Shown here piece after piece: positions 10,424 to 20,696 of a stretch of DNA of 64,000 nt. The notes under the pieces are model-generated. The model was not told the DNA's origin, did no database searches, and worked only from the letters and a program-made list of their open reading frames with translations. The stretch comes from Bacteroidota bacterium (GTDB lineage: Bacteria > Bacteroidota > Ignavibacteria > Kryptoniales > JAKASW01), in the NCBI GenBank assembly GCA_021845665.1, contig JAJZVO010000016.1:1-64000 (forward strand), read 5' to 3'. Each line of letters opens with the position of its first letter. Positions within the stretch are counted from its first letter, which is position 1. Made by a program: the position numbers and the translations under genes.

Positions 10424-11338
10424 CTAAGGAGCAGTGATATCGCCCGCGCGCAGAACGAACTTGCCGCGCAATGCCGCGAGAGCTTTCTCGGCCTCCGGCC
10501 GCGTCCGGAAGAATCCGTAAACACTGCTGCCGCTTCCGGACATCAGTGCGAAGTCGGCTCCTGTCGCATACATATCCGACTTGATCTGACCGATCACGGG
10601 GAACTTCTCGAACACCGGTTGCTCGAAGTCGTTCACCACAGAATCCCTGTATCCGGGAATGTCGTCTCCAAGGTCCAGCAGCACTTCACGGAGCGACTGT
10701 CCCTTCTCGGCGGATGGAGTGACCAGTGAGTAGGCGAGCGGCGTCGATACTCCTGCTTCGGGAGTGACGGTCAGGATATATGCGTTGAGACGGTATCCCA
10801 GTGGCTCGATCATCTCTCCTTTCCCGGTTGCGTAGGCGGGAACCTTCTTCAGGAAGAATGGAACGTCGGAGCCGAGCTGCTCTGCAATGTTCAAAAGTTC
10901 GATTTCGCAGAGAGGCTGGCCGTAAATTTCCTGAAGCGCGAGAAGCACCGCGGCCGCGTCGGAACTACCTCCGCCGAGACCCGCACCGATCGGGATGTTT
11001 TTCTTGAGCACCATCTTTACTTCGGCATTGATGCCTGTCCGTTCACAGAAGAAATCCAGGGCGCGGAGACAGAGATTCGCGTCGTCTACGAGCTTGATGT
11101 TGGAGTAGAACTCGTGCCGATCTGCCCTGACGATCTCAAGTTCGTCTGAGAGATGTATAGGATAAAAGACAGTCTGGATGTCGTGATAGTTGTCCGATCG
11201 TTTTCGGATAATGCGAAGCCCGACATTAATCTTCGCCGGTGCCAGTATCTTCACCGCCTTCTCCTGATTTTTGTTTGCCCGTCCACTTGCCCAATAAGTT
11301 AAAAAACCGGATCTGCTTAAGAAAGTGTCCGACGGCAC
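10424..11338 (-). CDS. ispE: 4-diphosphocytidyl-2-C-methyl-D-erythritol kinase (true start probably GTG/ATG further in)
   Basis: ILAPAKINVGLRI...R.DNYHDIQTVFYPI; GHMP motif PIGAGLGGGSSDAAAVL; C-terminal MSGSGSSVYGFF. Confidence 0.9.
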   Translation of the reverse strand: MPSDTFLSRSGFLTYWASGRANKNQEKAVKILAPAKINVGLRIIRKRSDNYHDIQTVFYPIHLSDELEIVRADRHEFYSNIKLVDDANLCLRALDFFCERTGINAEVKMVLKKNIPIGAGLGGGSSDAAAVLLALQEIYGQPLCEIELLNIAEQLGSDVPFFLKKVPAYATGKGEMIEPLGYRLNAYILTVTPEAGVSTPLAYSLVTPSAEKGQSLREVLLDLGDDIPGYRDSVVNDFEQPVFEKFPVIGQIKSDMYATGADFALMSGSGSSVYGFFRTRPEAEKALAALRGKFVLRAGDITAP

Positions 11339-11420
11339 GTAATTGATTCCTAAATTAAAAACCGCGAAATTTAACGGTCGCCATGGCTTGCATTAGGCAG
11401 TCCCTCCGACTCTTCGTCTC

Positions 11421-14400
11421 ATGCGGATGAAGATATTTCGTGCATTAAAGTGTTTCGGGTTCCGTAGCTCAAATACAATAATGGGTCTGTTAATGCGAAT
11501 ATTTTATCGCGTTTCGTCTTTGCTCGCTCTCCTTTTTCTCATCTCAAGAGCGTTCGGTCAAACAGGAGTGCCTACGAATGTCGACAAGCTGGTATCCTCG
11601 CTGGATTCTGCAGCATCAGACGCCTATATCGAGGGTTGGAAGGTCAGCCCGGATCTCAGCACCGCCGTGTTCGGCGGGAATCCGGCAGGCACGGATTTCG
11701 ATGACTCGGGCTGGAAAGCTGTCACGCTTGGACGCGAGATTGACGCGGACTCATGCTGGATACGGACGACTTTCGTCCTTCCGAAAACCGTGTTGGGCAA
11801 ACCCGTCCGGGGGAAACTCGGCCTGTTCATACGCCTCGACAATTTCGGGTATATGTGGATCAACGGAAAGAGCCGCGGTTACTTCCCTTTCGACAGGGAA
11901 TTTTTGCTGACCGGTAACGCAAAACCCGGGATGAAGTTCGTAATAGCATTGAAGGCCGTCAACGGCGGAGCCAACCTGCACCTCCTCGCGGCAGAATTGC
12001 GGATTGAATCGATAGGGGCATTGACCGATACGCTTCGCGACCTTGCCCTGAGTTTCCGGGTCGGGCAGAAACTCCTGAGTTTCGATACTTACCAGACTAA
12101 TTCGCACGTCAAGGTCGATCCGCATATCGACAAATCCCGCATGAACAGGGGAGAGAAGGCGGACCTCAATAACCTTCTGCAGAGTCTCGCGTCGAGAATT
12201 GATGTCGATGCGCTCCGCCGGGGAGGCGTCACTGGCTTCATGAAATCGGTGAGTGTCGTAAGGCCGCTTCTACGGCCGATCTCGGATTTTGCGAAGCAAT
12301 ACACGTTATACTTCGTATCTAGTGCTCACATAGACGCCGCCTGGCTTTGGAGATATATCGAGACGATCGATATATGTGAAAGGACGTTCGGCTCTGTGCT
12401 CAACATGATGAATGTCCGCCCCGACATGACTTACGCCCAGAGCGCCGCCGCATATTACGATTGGATGCAAAGGTACGACCCGGCCGTCTTCGATGGGATA
12501 AAGGAGCGGGTGAAAGAAGGAAGATGGGAAGTGGTCGGCGGGATGTGGATAGAACCGGACTGCAATATCCCGAGCGGGGAATCGTGGATGCACCAGCTGT
12601 TGTACTCACAAAGGTATTTCAAGAACAACCTTGGCGTCAAAGCTAAGATAGGATGGAACCCCGACTCCTTCGGCTATACGTGGAATATGCCCGAGTTTTA
12701 CCTGAATGCAGGTATCGACGCATTCATCACTCAGAAGATAGGATGGAATGACACAAACGTTTTTCCATATCGCGTGTTCTGGTGGGAGGCGCCGGACGGT
12801 TCCAGGATATTGAGCTATTTTCCGTTCGATTATGTCAACCAGATCACCGATCCTTACAGGCTCACTGACTGGATGAGGCAGTTCGAGGCAAACTCGGGTT
12901 TCACAAAGATGATGGTCCTGTTTGGAGTCGGCGATCACGGCGGCGGACCGTCTTTGGAGATGATGAAACGTATCGATCATCTCAAGACCCTCGATATATA
13001 TCCGAAGGTCGAGTTCGGCACCGCCGGGAATTACATAACCTGGCTGAAGAGCCGAGATCTCTCAAAACTCCCGGTATGGAACAGTGAGCTCTATCTCGAA
13101 TATCACCGCGGGACATTTACCACGCAGTCCAAGACGAAGAAGGCAAACCGCGAGTCGGAAGAGATCCTTACCAATGCCGAGAAATTCTCGACCGTCGCTA
13201 CAATGTTTGGAAGAAATTACGACAACGCTTTGCTGGAAAATGCGTGGCGGGAGGTCATGTTTAACCAGTTCCACGACATACTCCCCGGATCCGGCATCCG
13301 TGAGAATTATATAGACGCGGCCAAAAGATACAAAATCGCCGAAGCGATCGGCACCCACGAACTTGAAGGAGCACTGTCAAGCATCGCGAAGCGGATCAAT
13401 ACTGTCAACGCCAAAGGACGCCCGGTCGTGGTTTACAATCCCCTGTCCTGGGAAAGAACCGATGTCGTTCGAGTTCCAATACCCGTCAATGTCGCCGGAG
13501 GCTGTTCAATCTACGACTCGAACGGCAAACAGGTCCCCTCTCAGATTGTGGAGAAGGGGCTCTATGAAAGAGAAATAATTTTCATAGCCTCCGATGTCCC
13601 GTCGCTGGGATATAGATTATATGATCTTAGAAACACGAAGCCGCATATTTATTCGACTGAGCTGAAAATCGATACCACTACTCTCGAAAACCAGTTTTAC
13701 AGAGTTTCGATCGACCGCGACTCCGGATGGGTCAGGAGCATCTTCGACAAGAAGAACGGGAAGGAAGTGCTGGCGGGATTCGGCAACCGTTTGCAGGTTC
13801 TCGAAGATACACCGAAACAATGGGACGCCTGGAACATCGGGCTCACCGGCGTGGAGTACCCGACAAAGTTCAGGAAGATAAAAGTTGTCGAGAACGGCCC
13901 GGTTCGGGTTGTGCTTCGAGTGTACCGCGATCTTAGAAAGCCCGGCGAGATCGGCGTCTACCCGACGGATAATTTTCCGACCTCGTTCTTCAAGCAAGAC
14001 GTTATCCTTTACGATGGAATTGACAGGGTCGATTTCAGAACGAAGGTCGATTGGTGGGAGACCCACTCTATGCTGAAAGTTGCCTTCCCGTTGAACTTGC
14101 GCGATTCTTCGGCAACCTGCGAGATCCCTTACGGGACGATTGTTCGTGCGACGATTCCGAAGGATAGCTGGGATGAGGCAAAGTGGGAAGTACCCGCGGA
14201 AAGGTGGGCGGATATGTCGGACCCGATTCGCGCTTCGGCATCCTCCGGTAACGGATTCGGCGTGAGCCTTCTCAATAATTCGAAGTACGGTTACGATATA
14301 AAGGGGAGCGTGATGCGTCTCTCGCTTCTCCGGTCACCCGTCTGGCCTGATCCCTCAGCGGACCGTGGGATGCACAGCATCGATTATGCGATCTACTCGC

Positions 14401-14768
14401 ATTCAGGGACCTGGAAGTCCGGCGGAACGCAAAGGGAAGGATATGATTTCAATTACCCTTTGATAGCATCGCTTGGAACAAGGCATGCCGGCAATCTTCC
14501 GCCCAGCTATTCCTTTTTCAGTCTCTCCCCGGCCAATCTCGTTCTGACGATAGCAAAAAAGGCGGAGGATTCGAGCGCCTGGGTTATAGAGTGGTACGAT
14601 GCATCGGGACAGGACTCCAAGGCCGATCTGGTCCTGCCCACGAAACCGAAGATTGTTGTGGAATCGAACTTCCTTGAGGAAGACGGCAAGCCTCTCCCGT
14701 TTAAAGGTAAACACGTCTTCGTCGAGACGAAGAAGAACTCTATTCAGACCATCAAGGTCTACTTCTAG
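11421..14768 (+). CDS. Alpha-mannosidase, GH38 family, exported
   Basis: SSAHIDAAWLWRYIETID, GGMWIEPDCNIPSGESWMHQLLYSQRYF, KIGWNPDSFGYTWNMP; internal signal peptide near aa 21-46. Confidence 0.88.
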   Translation: MRMKIFRALKCFGFRSSNTIMGLLMRIFYRVSSLLALLFLISRAFGQTGVPTNVDKLVSSLDSAASDAYIEGWKVSPDLSTAVFGGNPAGTDFDDSGWKAVTLGREIDADSCWIRTTFVLPKTVLGKPVRGKLGLFIRLDNFGYMWINGKSRGYFPFDREFLLTGNAKPGMKFVIALKAVNGGANLHLLAAELRIESIGALTDTLRDLALSFRVGQKLLSFDTYQTNSHVKVDPHIDKSRMNRGEKADLNNLLQSLASRIDVDALRRGGVTGFMKSVSVVRPLLRPISDFAKQYTLYFVSSAHIDAAWLWRYIETIDICERTFGSVLNMMNVRPDMTYAQSAAAYYDWMQRYDPAVFDGIKERVKEGRWEVVGGMWIEPDCNIPSGESWMHQLLYSQRYFKNNLGVKAKIGWNPDSFGYTWNMPEFYLNAGIDAFITQKIGWNDTNVFPYRVFWWEAPDGSRILSYFPFDYVNQITDPYRLTDWMRQFEANSGFTKMMVLFGVGDHGGGPSLEMMKRIDHLKTLDIYPKVEFGTAGNYITWLKSRDLSKLPVWNSELYLEYHRGTFTTQSKTKKANRESEEILTNAEKFSTVATMFGRNYDNALLENAWREVMFNQFHDILPGSGIRENYIDAAKRYKIAEAIGTHELEGALSSIAKRINTVNAKGRPVVVYNPLSWERTDVVRVPIPVNVAGGCSIYDSNGKQVPSQIVEKGLYEREIIFIASDVPSLGYRLYDLRNTKPHIYSTELKIDTTTLENQFYRVSIDRDSGWVRSIFDKKNGKEVLAGFGNRLQVLEDTPKQWDAWNIGLTGVEYPTKFRKIKVVENGPVRVVLRVYRDLRKPGEIGVYPTDNFPTSFFKQDVILYDGIDRVDFRTKVDWWETHSMLKVAFPLNLRDSSATCEIPYGTIVRATIPKDSWDEAKWEVPAERWADMSDPIRASASSGNGFGVSLLNNSKYGYDIKGSVMRLSLLRSPVWPDPSADRGMHSIDYAIYSHSGTWKSGGTQREGYDFNYPLIASLGTRHAGNLPPSYSFFSLSPANLVLTIAKKAEDSSAWVIEWYDASGQDSKADLVLPTKPKIVVESNFLEEDGKPLPFKGKHVFVETKKNSIQTIKVYF

Positions 14769-14819
14769 TTTGCACAAAAGAAGCCTCTCAGAAAAATCAG
14801 ACATGGAGGAATCTCTCAC

Positions 14820-16535
14820 ATGAGAACAGACATCCCGTTGTTTGATGTACCTCACATCGATTCGATCCAGGACATGATCATTCAATCTGCACGAAGATTT
14901 AAAACCAAACCTGCTCTTCAGGACCTCAGTGAGACTCCTATTAGAGAAGTTACTTACGAGTCCCTGCTGGAGAATGTTCTGCGCTTTGGCACCTCTCTGA
15001 GGAATCTCGGGCTCAAAGAGCGCGATCATATTGCAGTCATCGGCGAAAATCGTGTGCAGTGGGCGATAAGTTACCTTACGGCGATGGCGTTCAACATGGT
15101 AGTTGTCCCCGTCGACAAGAATCTCGGGGTCAACGAGATTTTGAATATAATGCATGAATCGGACGCAACATCTGTAATCTTCTCTGAAGCTTATGAATCG
15201 GTATTTCGCGAGAAGATGGGCGCGCTCAGACACGTCAGGCACTATATCGGAATGGACTTGGGAAAAGAGGAAACGGGATTCCTTTCGATGGTCGAGCTTA
15301 TCAACAAGACCCCCGCGATGGCGGTCGATAAACTCCCGCCGGTAAACCCGGAGGAGATGGCCGTAATCATCTTTACCTCAGGCACGCTCGGGAGAGCGAA
15401 AGGAGTCATGCTGAGTCAAAAAAATCTCGTCTCGAACCTGATGGATATGGTCAGCTTCTTCGGCATATATCCGGAGGACAGGTTTCTCTCCGTTCTTCCG
15501 ATCCATCACACTTACGAATGCACCTGCGGCATGCTGTGCCCGCTGTATGGCGGCTCATTCGTCGCGTATGCGAGGTCGTTAAAAACCGTGGTCGAGGATA
15601 TGCAGAAAGCCCGCCCAACGATCTTCCTCGCGGTGCCGCTTCTTTATGACAAGATGTTCAAGGCTATCTACCGGGGGATAAAGGAAAAGAAAATGGTGGC
15701 CCGTGTGATAAGACCGATGATCAAGGCAACTGACATTCTGGCGAAGATCGGCTGGAAAAGCTCGAAGAAAGCGGTTTTCAAGGAGATCCATCACAAGTTC
15801 GGCGGGGCGATTCGGTGCTTCATTGCCGGCGGAGCTGCCCCCGACCCAGTTGTTGCAAAGGGACTCAGAGAATTCGGATTCGGATTCGTCCAGGGGTACG
15901 GCCTGACGGAAACTTCGCCGATACTCACATTGAACAGGCTTAAGGACTTCAAAGATGACGCCGCTGGAACCCCGCTCCCGCATGTCCAGATCAAAATAGG
16001 AGATCCTGACTCGAATGGGGTGGGCGAGGTACTTGCTAAAGCCCCGAGCGTGATGCTCGGATACTACAAAAACGCAAAGGCGACTGCCGAAACGTTTGCA
16101 GGCGACTGGTTCAGGACCGGAGACGTCGGGTATATGGATGAGGACGGCTTCCTCCACATCAGCGGCCGCAAGAAGAACGTCATCATTTCGAAAGGCGGAG
16201 AGAACGTGTTCCCCGAAGAAATCGAGGATGCACTGAACAGAAGTCCCTATATCATGGAAAGCATGGTATACGGCGAGAAGCACGAGAAGGAAGGGGAGAT
16301 CATCGCGGCACAGATCGTCGTCGATGCCGAATCGTTCATCGAATTGTCGGAAACGAAACATGTCACGATTACTCCCGAAATGATCAACGAGATAATCGAC
16401 GGCGAGGTCAGGAAAGTGAACCGGGAACTGCAGACCAACAAGCAAATCAAGAAGTTCATAGTTCGCGACGAGGAATTTCAGAAGACAACCACACAAAAAA
16501 TCAAGAGATTCACCGTATCGACAGAAGGTAAGTGA
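14820..16535 (+). CDS. AMP-dependent long-chain fatty-acid-CoA ligase
   Basis: IIFTSGTLGRAKGVMLSQKNL, QGYGLTETSPI, WFRTGDVGYMDEDGFLHISGRKKNVIISKGGENVFPEEIE. Confidence 0.9.
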   Translation: MRTDIPLFDVPHIDSIQDMIIQSARRFKTKPALQDLSETPIREVTYESLLENVLRFGTSLRNLGLKERDHIAVIGENRVQWAISYLTAMAFNMVVVPVDKNLGVNEILNIMHESDATSVIFSEAYESVFREKMGALRHVRHYIGMDLGKEETGFLSMVELINKTPAMAVDKLPPVNPEEMAVIIFTSGTLGRAKGVMLSQKNLVSNLMDMVSFFGIYPEDRFLSVLPIHHTYECTCGMLCPLYGGSFVAYARSLKTVVEDMQKARPTIFLAVPLLYDKMFKAIYRGIKEKKMVARVIRPMIKATDILAKIGWKSSKKAVFKEIHHKFGGAIRCFIAGGAAPDPVVAKGLREFGFGFVQGYGLTETSPILTLNRLKDFKDDAAGTPLPHVQIKIGDPDSNGVGEVLAKAPSVMLGYYKNAKATAETFAGDWFRTGDVGYMDEDGFLHISGRKKNVIISKGGENVFPEEIEDALNRSPYIMESMVYGEKHEKEGEIIAAQIVVDAESFIELSETKHVTITPEMINEIIDGEVRKVNRELQTNKQIKKFIVRDEEFQKTTTQKIKRFTVSTEGK

Positions 16536-19210
16536 TAGGCTGTTTTTGTCGCCGCGGGTGCATCTCATCCGCATCTTCTCACGTGTGGAAGGGGTACACG
16601 CGCATCAGGAAAAGTATATCGGAAATTCCTAAATTCATGTTCAGAAACAGGAGATGCAAAATGAACGAACCCGATTACTCACTTGTGTCGAAAACGATAC
16701 GTTGGGGAACCGCCTTACTATTTGCGGTCGGCTCGACTCTGTTCTTAGGCTCGAGCACGCCGCGACCGGTATCGGCGACCGGCCATATCTTACGGAATTC
16801 ATCAAGAAGCTGGCCGTATTCTTTCCCGTGCAGAATTCATGAGGGCTCAAATAAAGACTTGTTTGTAATGACGCTAGGGGATGTTAAGACGCCGCTTGCT
16901 GACGGCGTATTCAACCCAGTGAAAGATGAAGTCGTTCTCAACGACGGCAGAGTAATCAGGAACTATTATCGCGACTCCCTCGGCATAAAATTCTACAGAC
17001 CGATCGACAAGAAGGATTTCCCGCTTCCTCCCTCGGGATGGTGCTCGTGGTACTATTATTATCAAAGTGTCGATGCCAGCCAGATAAGGCAGAATGCCCG
17101 CTGGATCGCGAAGAACCTGAAGGCATACGGCGCGAAGTTCGTCCAGATCGATGACGGCTGGCAGGGAAAAGGGCACGGCGCGGGGGACAACAGGAACTGG
17201 TTCAAAGTCAACGACAGGTTCAAGCCGGGCATGAACAAAGTCGCGGCATTTATCAAGAGCCTCGGGCTCACACCCGGCATCTGGCTGGCCCCCCAGGGGC
17301 AGAGCAGCCCCACTGTCGTGAAAGATCATCCGGGCGCGTTCATACTGGATGCGGATACCTCAGTCTCGAAAACATGGGAAGGTATGTATCTTGTAGATCC
17401 TTCCTCAAAAGCCGGCCTCAATTATCTGAAAAGCCTCTTCACGATGCTCAAAGGATGGGGGTACGACTATTTCAAGATCGACGGACAGCCGATAGTCATT
17501 CAGCAATACCGCGGGAAGGAGGCTTTCATGAAGCACCCTTCGGATAATGCGGATTCCCTTTACCGCGCAACCCTGGAGACAATCAGAAAAACCATCGGCA
17601 AAAAAAGGTATCTCCTTGGATGCTGGGGAATACCGAATCCCGGCATCGGCATCATGAACGGGTCGAGGACGGGTGGCGATGTCGTCCTCGGCTGGAGCGG
17701 CTTTATGACTTCGCTCACGGCAACGATGCACTGGTATTTTCTCAATAATGTCGTCTGGTACTGCGATCCGGACGCGATGCTTCTCAGGTATCCCCTGACT
17801 TTGAACCAGGCGCGTGCCTGGGCCACGATGCAGGGACTTACCGGTGAGGCGCTCATGGCGAGCGACCGCCTTCCGGATCTATCCTCCGCCAGGGTGAGGA
17901 TATTGCAAAGTGTGTTTCCCGCTCAGAACATTCGCCCGCTCGATCTCTTCCCATCGAGAAGACTTAAACACATCTGGGATCTCAAGATAAATCACCTCGG
18001 CAGAAACTATGACGTGGTAGGTCTCTTCGATTTCAATCAAAAGAATACAAAAACCATTTTCCTGAATTGGAAAGATCTCGGCTACAGCGATTCGTCAGTG
18101 ATACAGGTGTTCGACTTCTGGAACAAGGAATACCTCGGCGCGTGGAAAAAAGGTATGGCGGTTACTATTTCCCCGACAAGCTGCCGGGTCCTTACACTTC
18201 TGCAAAGCGACGGTCAAATACAGCTGATCTCCACCAACCGGCACATCACCCAGGGATATACCGACCTCGTTTCCCTGGCCTCGAACAAGTCGGGAACAGA
18301 CTTTCACGGCGAGAGCATGGTGATCGGCGGTGAGAAGTATGCACTCTATTTCGCATATCCACGTGGAAGGAACTTCGTTGTAAGAAGTGCGACCGCAGGC
18401 AACCTCAAGGTGCATGTAGTCGGCCATCAGGGCTGGGCTAAAGTTGAGTTTACTTCGCCGAAGTCTGCAAAAATAAAATGGCATGTCGGGTTTGCCCCCG
18501 CTACGTATTACCATTACCCCGTCAGTACCCCGTACGGTTTGAGCATTCGCGCCGAAAGTCTCCACGGCGTCATGCTGAAGTGGGACGATCAGTATAATCT
18601 GAACCTCGGGTGCGAAGTCTATCTCAACGGCCGGCTCGCCGGTTATGCTCCGACGAATGTTTTCCCGCTGAATGGCCTCAATCCGGATGCCACATATCAC
18701 GTCGCAGTCAGATCGGTGTGGGAGGACGGAACCGAAAGTCAGGAGGCGGATACGGCGAGCTTCGAGTTGAGGAGACTTCTTCCGGAGACTGTTTCAATGG
18801 GAAACCTGAAGCCGGCCGGAGATGGAGTTGCCGTGGGAAATAGTTCGTTTGCCGGAAGTGAGATATCGATTGGCGGAGTTTGCTACGAATCCGGGATTGG
18901 CGTGCGCGCGAACTCTGAGACAGCTTTTGATGTTAGTAAATTATATGCAAAGTTCGCTGCTATGGTGGGGGTGGACAACAACGATGGCGGCAGGAGCGGA
19001 AGCATTGAGTTCTTTGTCTACGGCGACGGCCACGAATTGTGGCACAGCGGACCCGTTGCATACGGTTCCGCCGCCGTTCCCGTATCAGTCGACATCAAAG
19101 GAATCACAAGTCTCGTTCTTAAGACTGTCAGTTCCGGAGGCGGGAATGGAGTCAAACTGGCGGACTGGGCCGATGCCAGGCTCGAAAATACGACAAGACA
19201 GGAGAAATGA
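16532..19210 (+). CDS. GH36/GH27-type alpha-galactosidase-like protein with C-terminal NPCBM-like domain (start may be nearer 16661)
   Basis: PPSGWCSWYYYYQSVDASQIRQNARWIAKNLKAYGAKFVQIDDGWQ; DYFKIDGQ; C-terminal ...YESGIGVRANSETAFDVS.LYAKFAAMVGVDN, NPCBM-like. Confidence 0.78.
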   Translation: MIGCFCRRGCISSASSHVWKGYTRIRKSISEIPKFMFRNRRCKMNEPDYSLVSKTIRWGTALLFAVGSTLFLGSSTPRPVSATGHILRNSSRSWPYSFPCRIHEGSNKDLFVMTLGDVKTPLADGVFNPVKDEVVLNDGRVIRNYYRDSLGIKFYRPIDKKDFPLPPSGWCSWYYYYQSVDASQIRQNARWIAKNLKAYGAKFVQIDDGWQGKGHGAGDNRNWFKVNDRFKPGMNKVAAFIKSLGLTPGIWLAPQGQSSPTVVKDHPGAFILDADTSVSKTWEGMYLVDPSSKAGLNYLKSLFTMLKGWGYDYFKIDGQPIVIQQYRGKEAFMKHPSDNADSLYRATLETIRKTIGKKRYLLGCWGIPNPGIGIMNGSRTGGDVVLGWSGFMTSLTATMHWYFLNNVVWYCDPDAMLLRYPLTLNQARAWATMQGLTGEALMASDRLPDLSSARVRILQSVFPAQNIRPLDLFPSRRLKHIWDLKINHLGRNYDVVGLFDFNQKNTKTIFLNWKDLGYSDSSVIQVFDFWNKEYLGAWKKGMAVTISPTSCRVLTLLQSDGQIQLISTNRHITQGYTDLVSLASNKSGTDFHGESMVIGGEKYALYFAYPRGRNFVVRSATAGNLKVHVVGHQGWAKVEFTSPKSAKIKWHVGFAPATYYHYPVSTPYGLSIRAESLHGVMLKWDDQYNLNLGCEVYLNGRLAGYAPTNVFPLNGLNPDATYHVAVRSVWEDGTESQEADTASFELRRLLPETVSMGNLKPAGDGVAVGNSSFAGSEISIGGVCYESGIGVRANSETAFDVSKLYAKFAAMVGVDNNDGGRSGSIEFFVYGDGHELWHSGPVAYGSAAVPVSVDIKGITSLVLKTVSSGGGNGVKLADWADARLENTTRQEK

Positions 19211-20310
19211 TGAAAGCTATTTCAATCAAACCGGGAACAAAAAACATAAATCTTGTTGATCGTCCCGAACCGAATATCAGTGCACCCGACGATGTGAAAG
19301 TGAAAGTGATCAGAGTCGGGATATGCGGAACAGACAGGGAAGAGGCCTCCGGCGGCAGGTCGCTTGCACCCAAAGGGTCCGCCGACCTGGTGCTGGGACA
19401 TGAAATGTTCGGAAGAGTTGTGGAGACAGGCAAGTCTGTCACCAGGGTAAAGAAGGATGACTATATAGTTTTCACGGTCAGGCGGGGTTGCGGGAAATGC
19501 CTCCCGTGTCTCATGAATCGCTCCGACATGTGCCTGACCGGGGAGTATCATGAACGCGGAATCTGGGGACTCGACGGCTACCAGACGGAATATGTTGTAG
19601 ACAAAGAACAATACATTGTCCATGTCCCCTCCGAACTGGAGTCAATCGGCGTATTGACCGAGCCGACCTCGGTTGCCGAGAAGGCGATCGACGAGGCCGT
19701 GAGAATACAGACATCGCGTCTTCCGGACGCAGGCTCCACGCCGGACTGGCTTTATGGAAAGAGATGTCTCGTCGCAGGTCTCGGGCCAATCGGTCTGCTG
19801 GCGGCGATTGCTCTCGTACTTCGCGGTGCAGACGTGTACGGGCTTGACATCGTCGACGAGAAGAGCGTCCGCCCGCAATGGCTCGAGAAGATTGGAGGGA
19901 AATATCTTGACGGCAGGTCGATCCCAGCTCAGAAAGTGGCGGAATCGGTGGTGCCGATGGATCTCGTCTTTGACGCAACTGGAGTGGCCCCCGTCGAGTT
20001 CAATCTTCTGGACGCTCTTGGGATGAATGGCGTCTATGTCTTGACCGGCGTCCCGGGCGGAGATCGTCCGCTGCAGATAGACGGTGCGGATCTCATCAGG
20101 CGCCTCGTACTCAAAAACCAGGTAATGATCGGAAGCGTGAATGCCGCTCGCGATCACTTCCAGTTCGCCGTCGACGATCTCGCGCATGCGAAGCTTCTCT
20201 GGGGAGATCACCTCAACAAGCTGATAACTAACAGGCATAGGTCCGACGAATTCTCATCGGCCTTCTCACATCACGGTGACGACGAGATAAAAGCGGTTGT
20301 AGAATGGTAG
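19207..20310 (+). CDS. Zinc-dependent glucose 1-dehydrogenase-like alcohol dehydrogenase
   Basis: VGICGTDREEASG, GHEMFGRVVETG, CGKCLPCLMNRSDMC, GLGPIGLLAAI. Confidence 0.8.
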   Translation: MMKAISIKPGTKNINLVDRPEPNISAPDDVKVKVIRVGICGTDREEASGGRSLAPKGSADLVLGHEMFGRVVETGKSVTRVKKDDYIVFTVRRGCGKCLPCLMNRSDMCLTGEYHERGIWGLDGYQTEYVVDKEQYIVHVPSELESIGVLTEPTSVAEKAIDEAVRIQTSRLPDAGSTPDWLYGKRCLVAGLGPIGLLAAIALVLRGADVYGLDIVDEKSVRPQWLEKIGGKYLDGRSIPAQKVAESVVPMDLVFDATGVAPVEFNLLDALGMNGVYVLTGVPGGDRPLQIDGADLIRRLVLKNQVMIGSVNAARDHFQFAVDDLAHAKLLWGDHLNKLITNRHRSDEFSSAFSHHGDDEIKAVVEW

Positions 20311-20696
20311 GAGGCAACTAAATCCATCGGAGGTGTGGACGGGCAGAGTGGTCGTAGCCTGTCCAAAGTCCATCCGCGATTTCGTGACCTCCAGAAAATT
20401 CCCCGGTTCAATATCCGTTTTGTGTGAATCCTTATGATGCATCCGACTACTTCTTCCCGGCTGACTGTGTGTGCGGTCTGCACGAAGCGACAAGCGTTCG
20501 CCAGATTCCTTATCCTTAAAGCATTCGTTTTGGCTTTTGACGGACCCGGTGGTTAAGTCTTGATATCCGGACCAACTAAAGCGGAACCTGGGGCATTATG
20601 TTGTACCGGCGTTGTTTGACATATTCCCGACAACTATATTAATCTACGATATCCTCTATCCCCTCTATGAACTAGCTCTGCTATTTTAATGACGGA

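Noticed and set aside
10138-10524. 128-aa minus-strand ORF after ispE
   Set aside because: Overlaps the ispE 3' end out of frame, Ser/Arg/Cys-rich, no motifs.
14403-15242. 279-aa minus-strand ORF spanning the GH38/acyl-CoA ligase junction
   Set aside because: Antisense to two confident genes.
15579-16574. 331-aa minus-strand ORF
   Set aside because: Antisense to the well-supported acyl-CoA ligase; no family motifs.
20337-20364. GGACGGGC...GCCTGTCC hairpin downstream of the glucose dehydrogenase
   Set aside because: 8-bp stem with a G-U pair but no T-tract; could be a UTR structure but unsupported.
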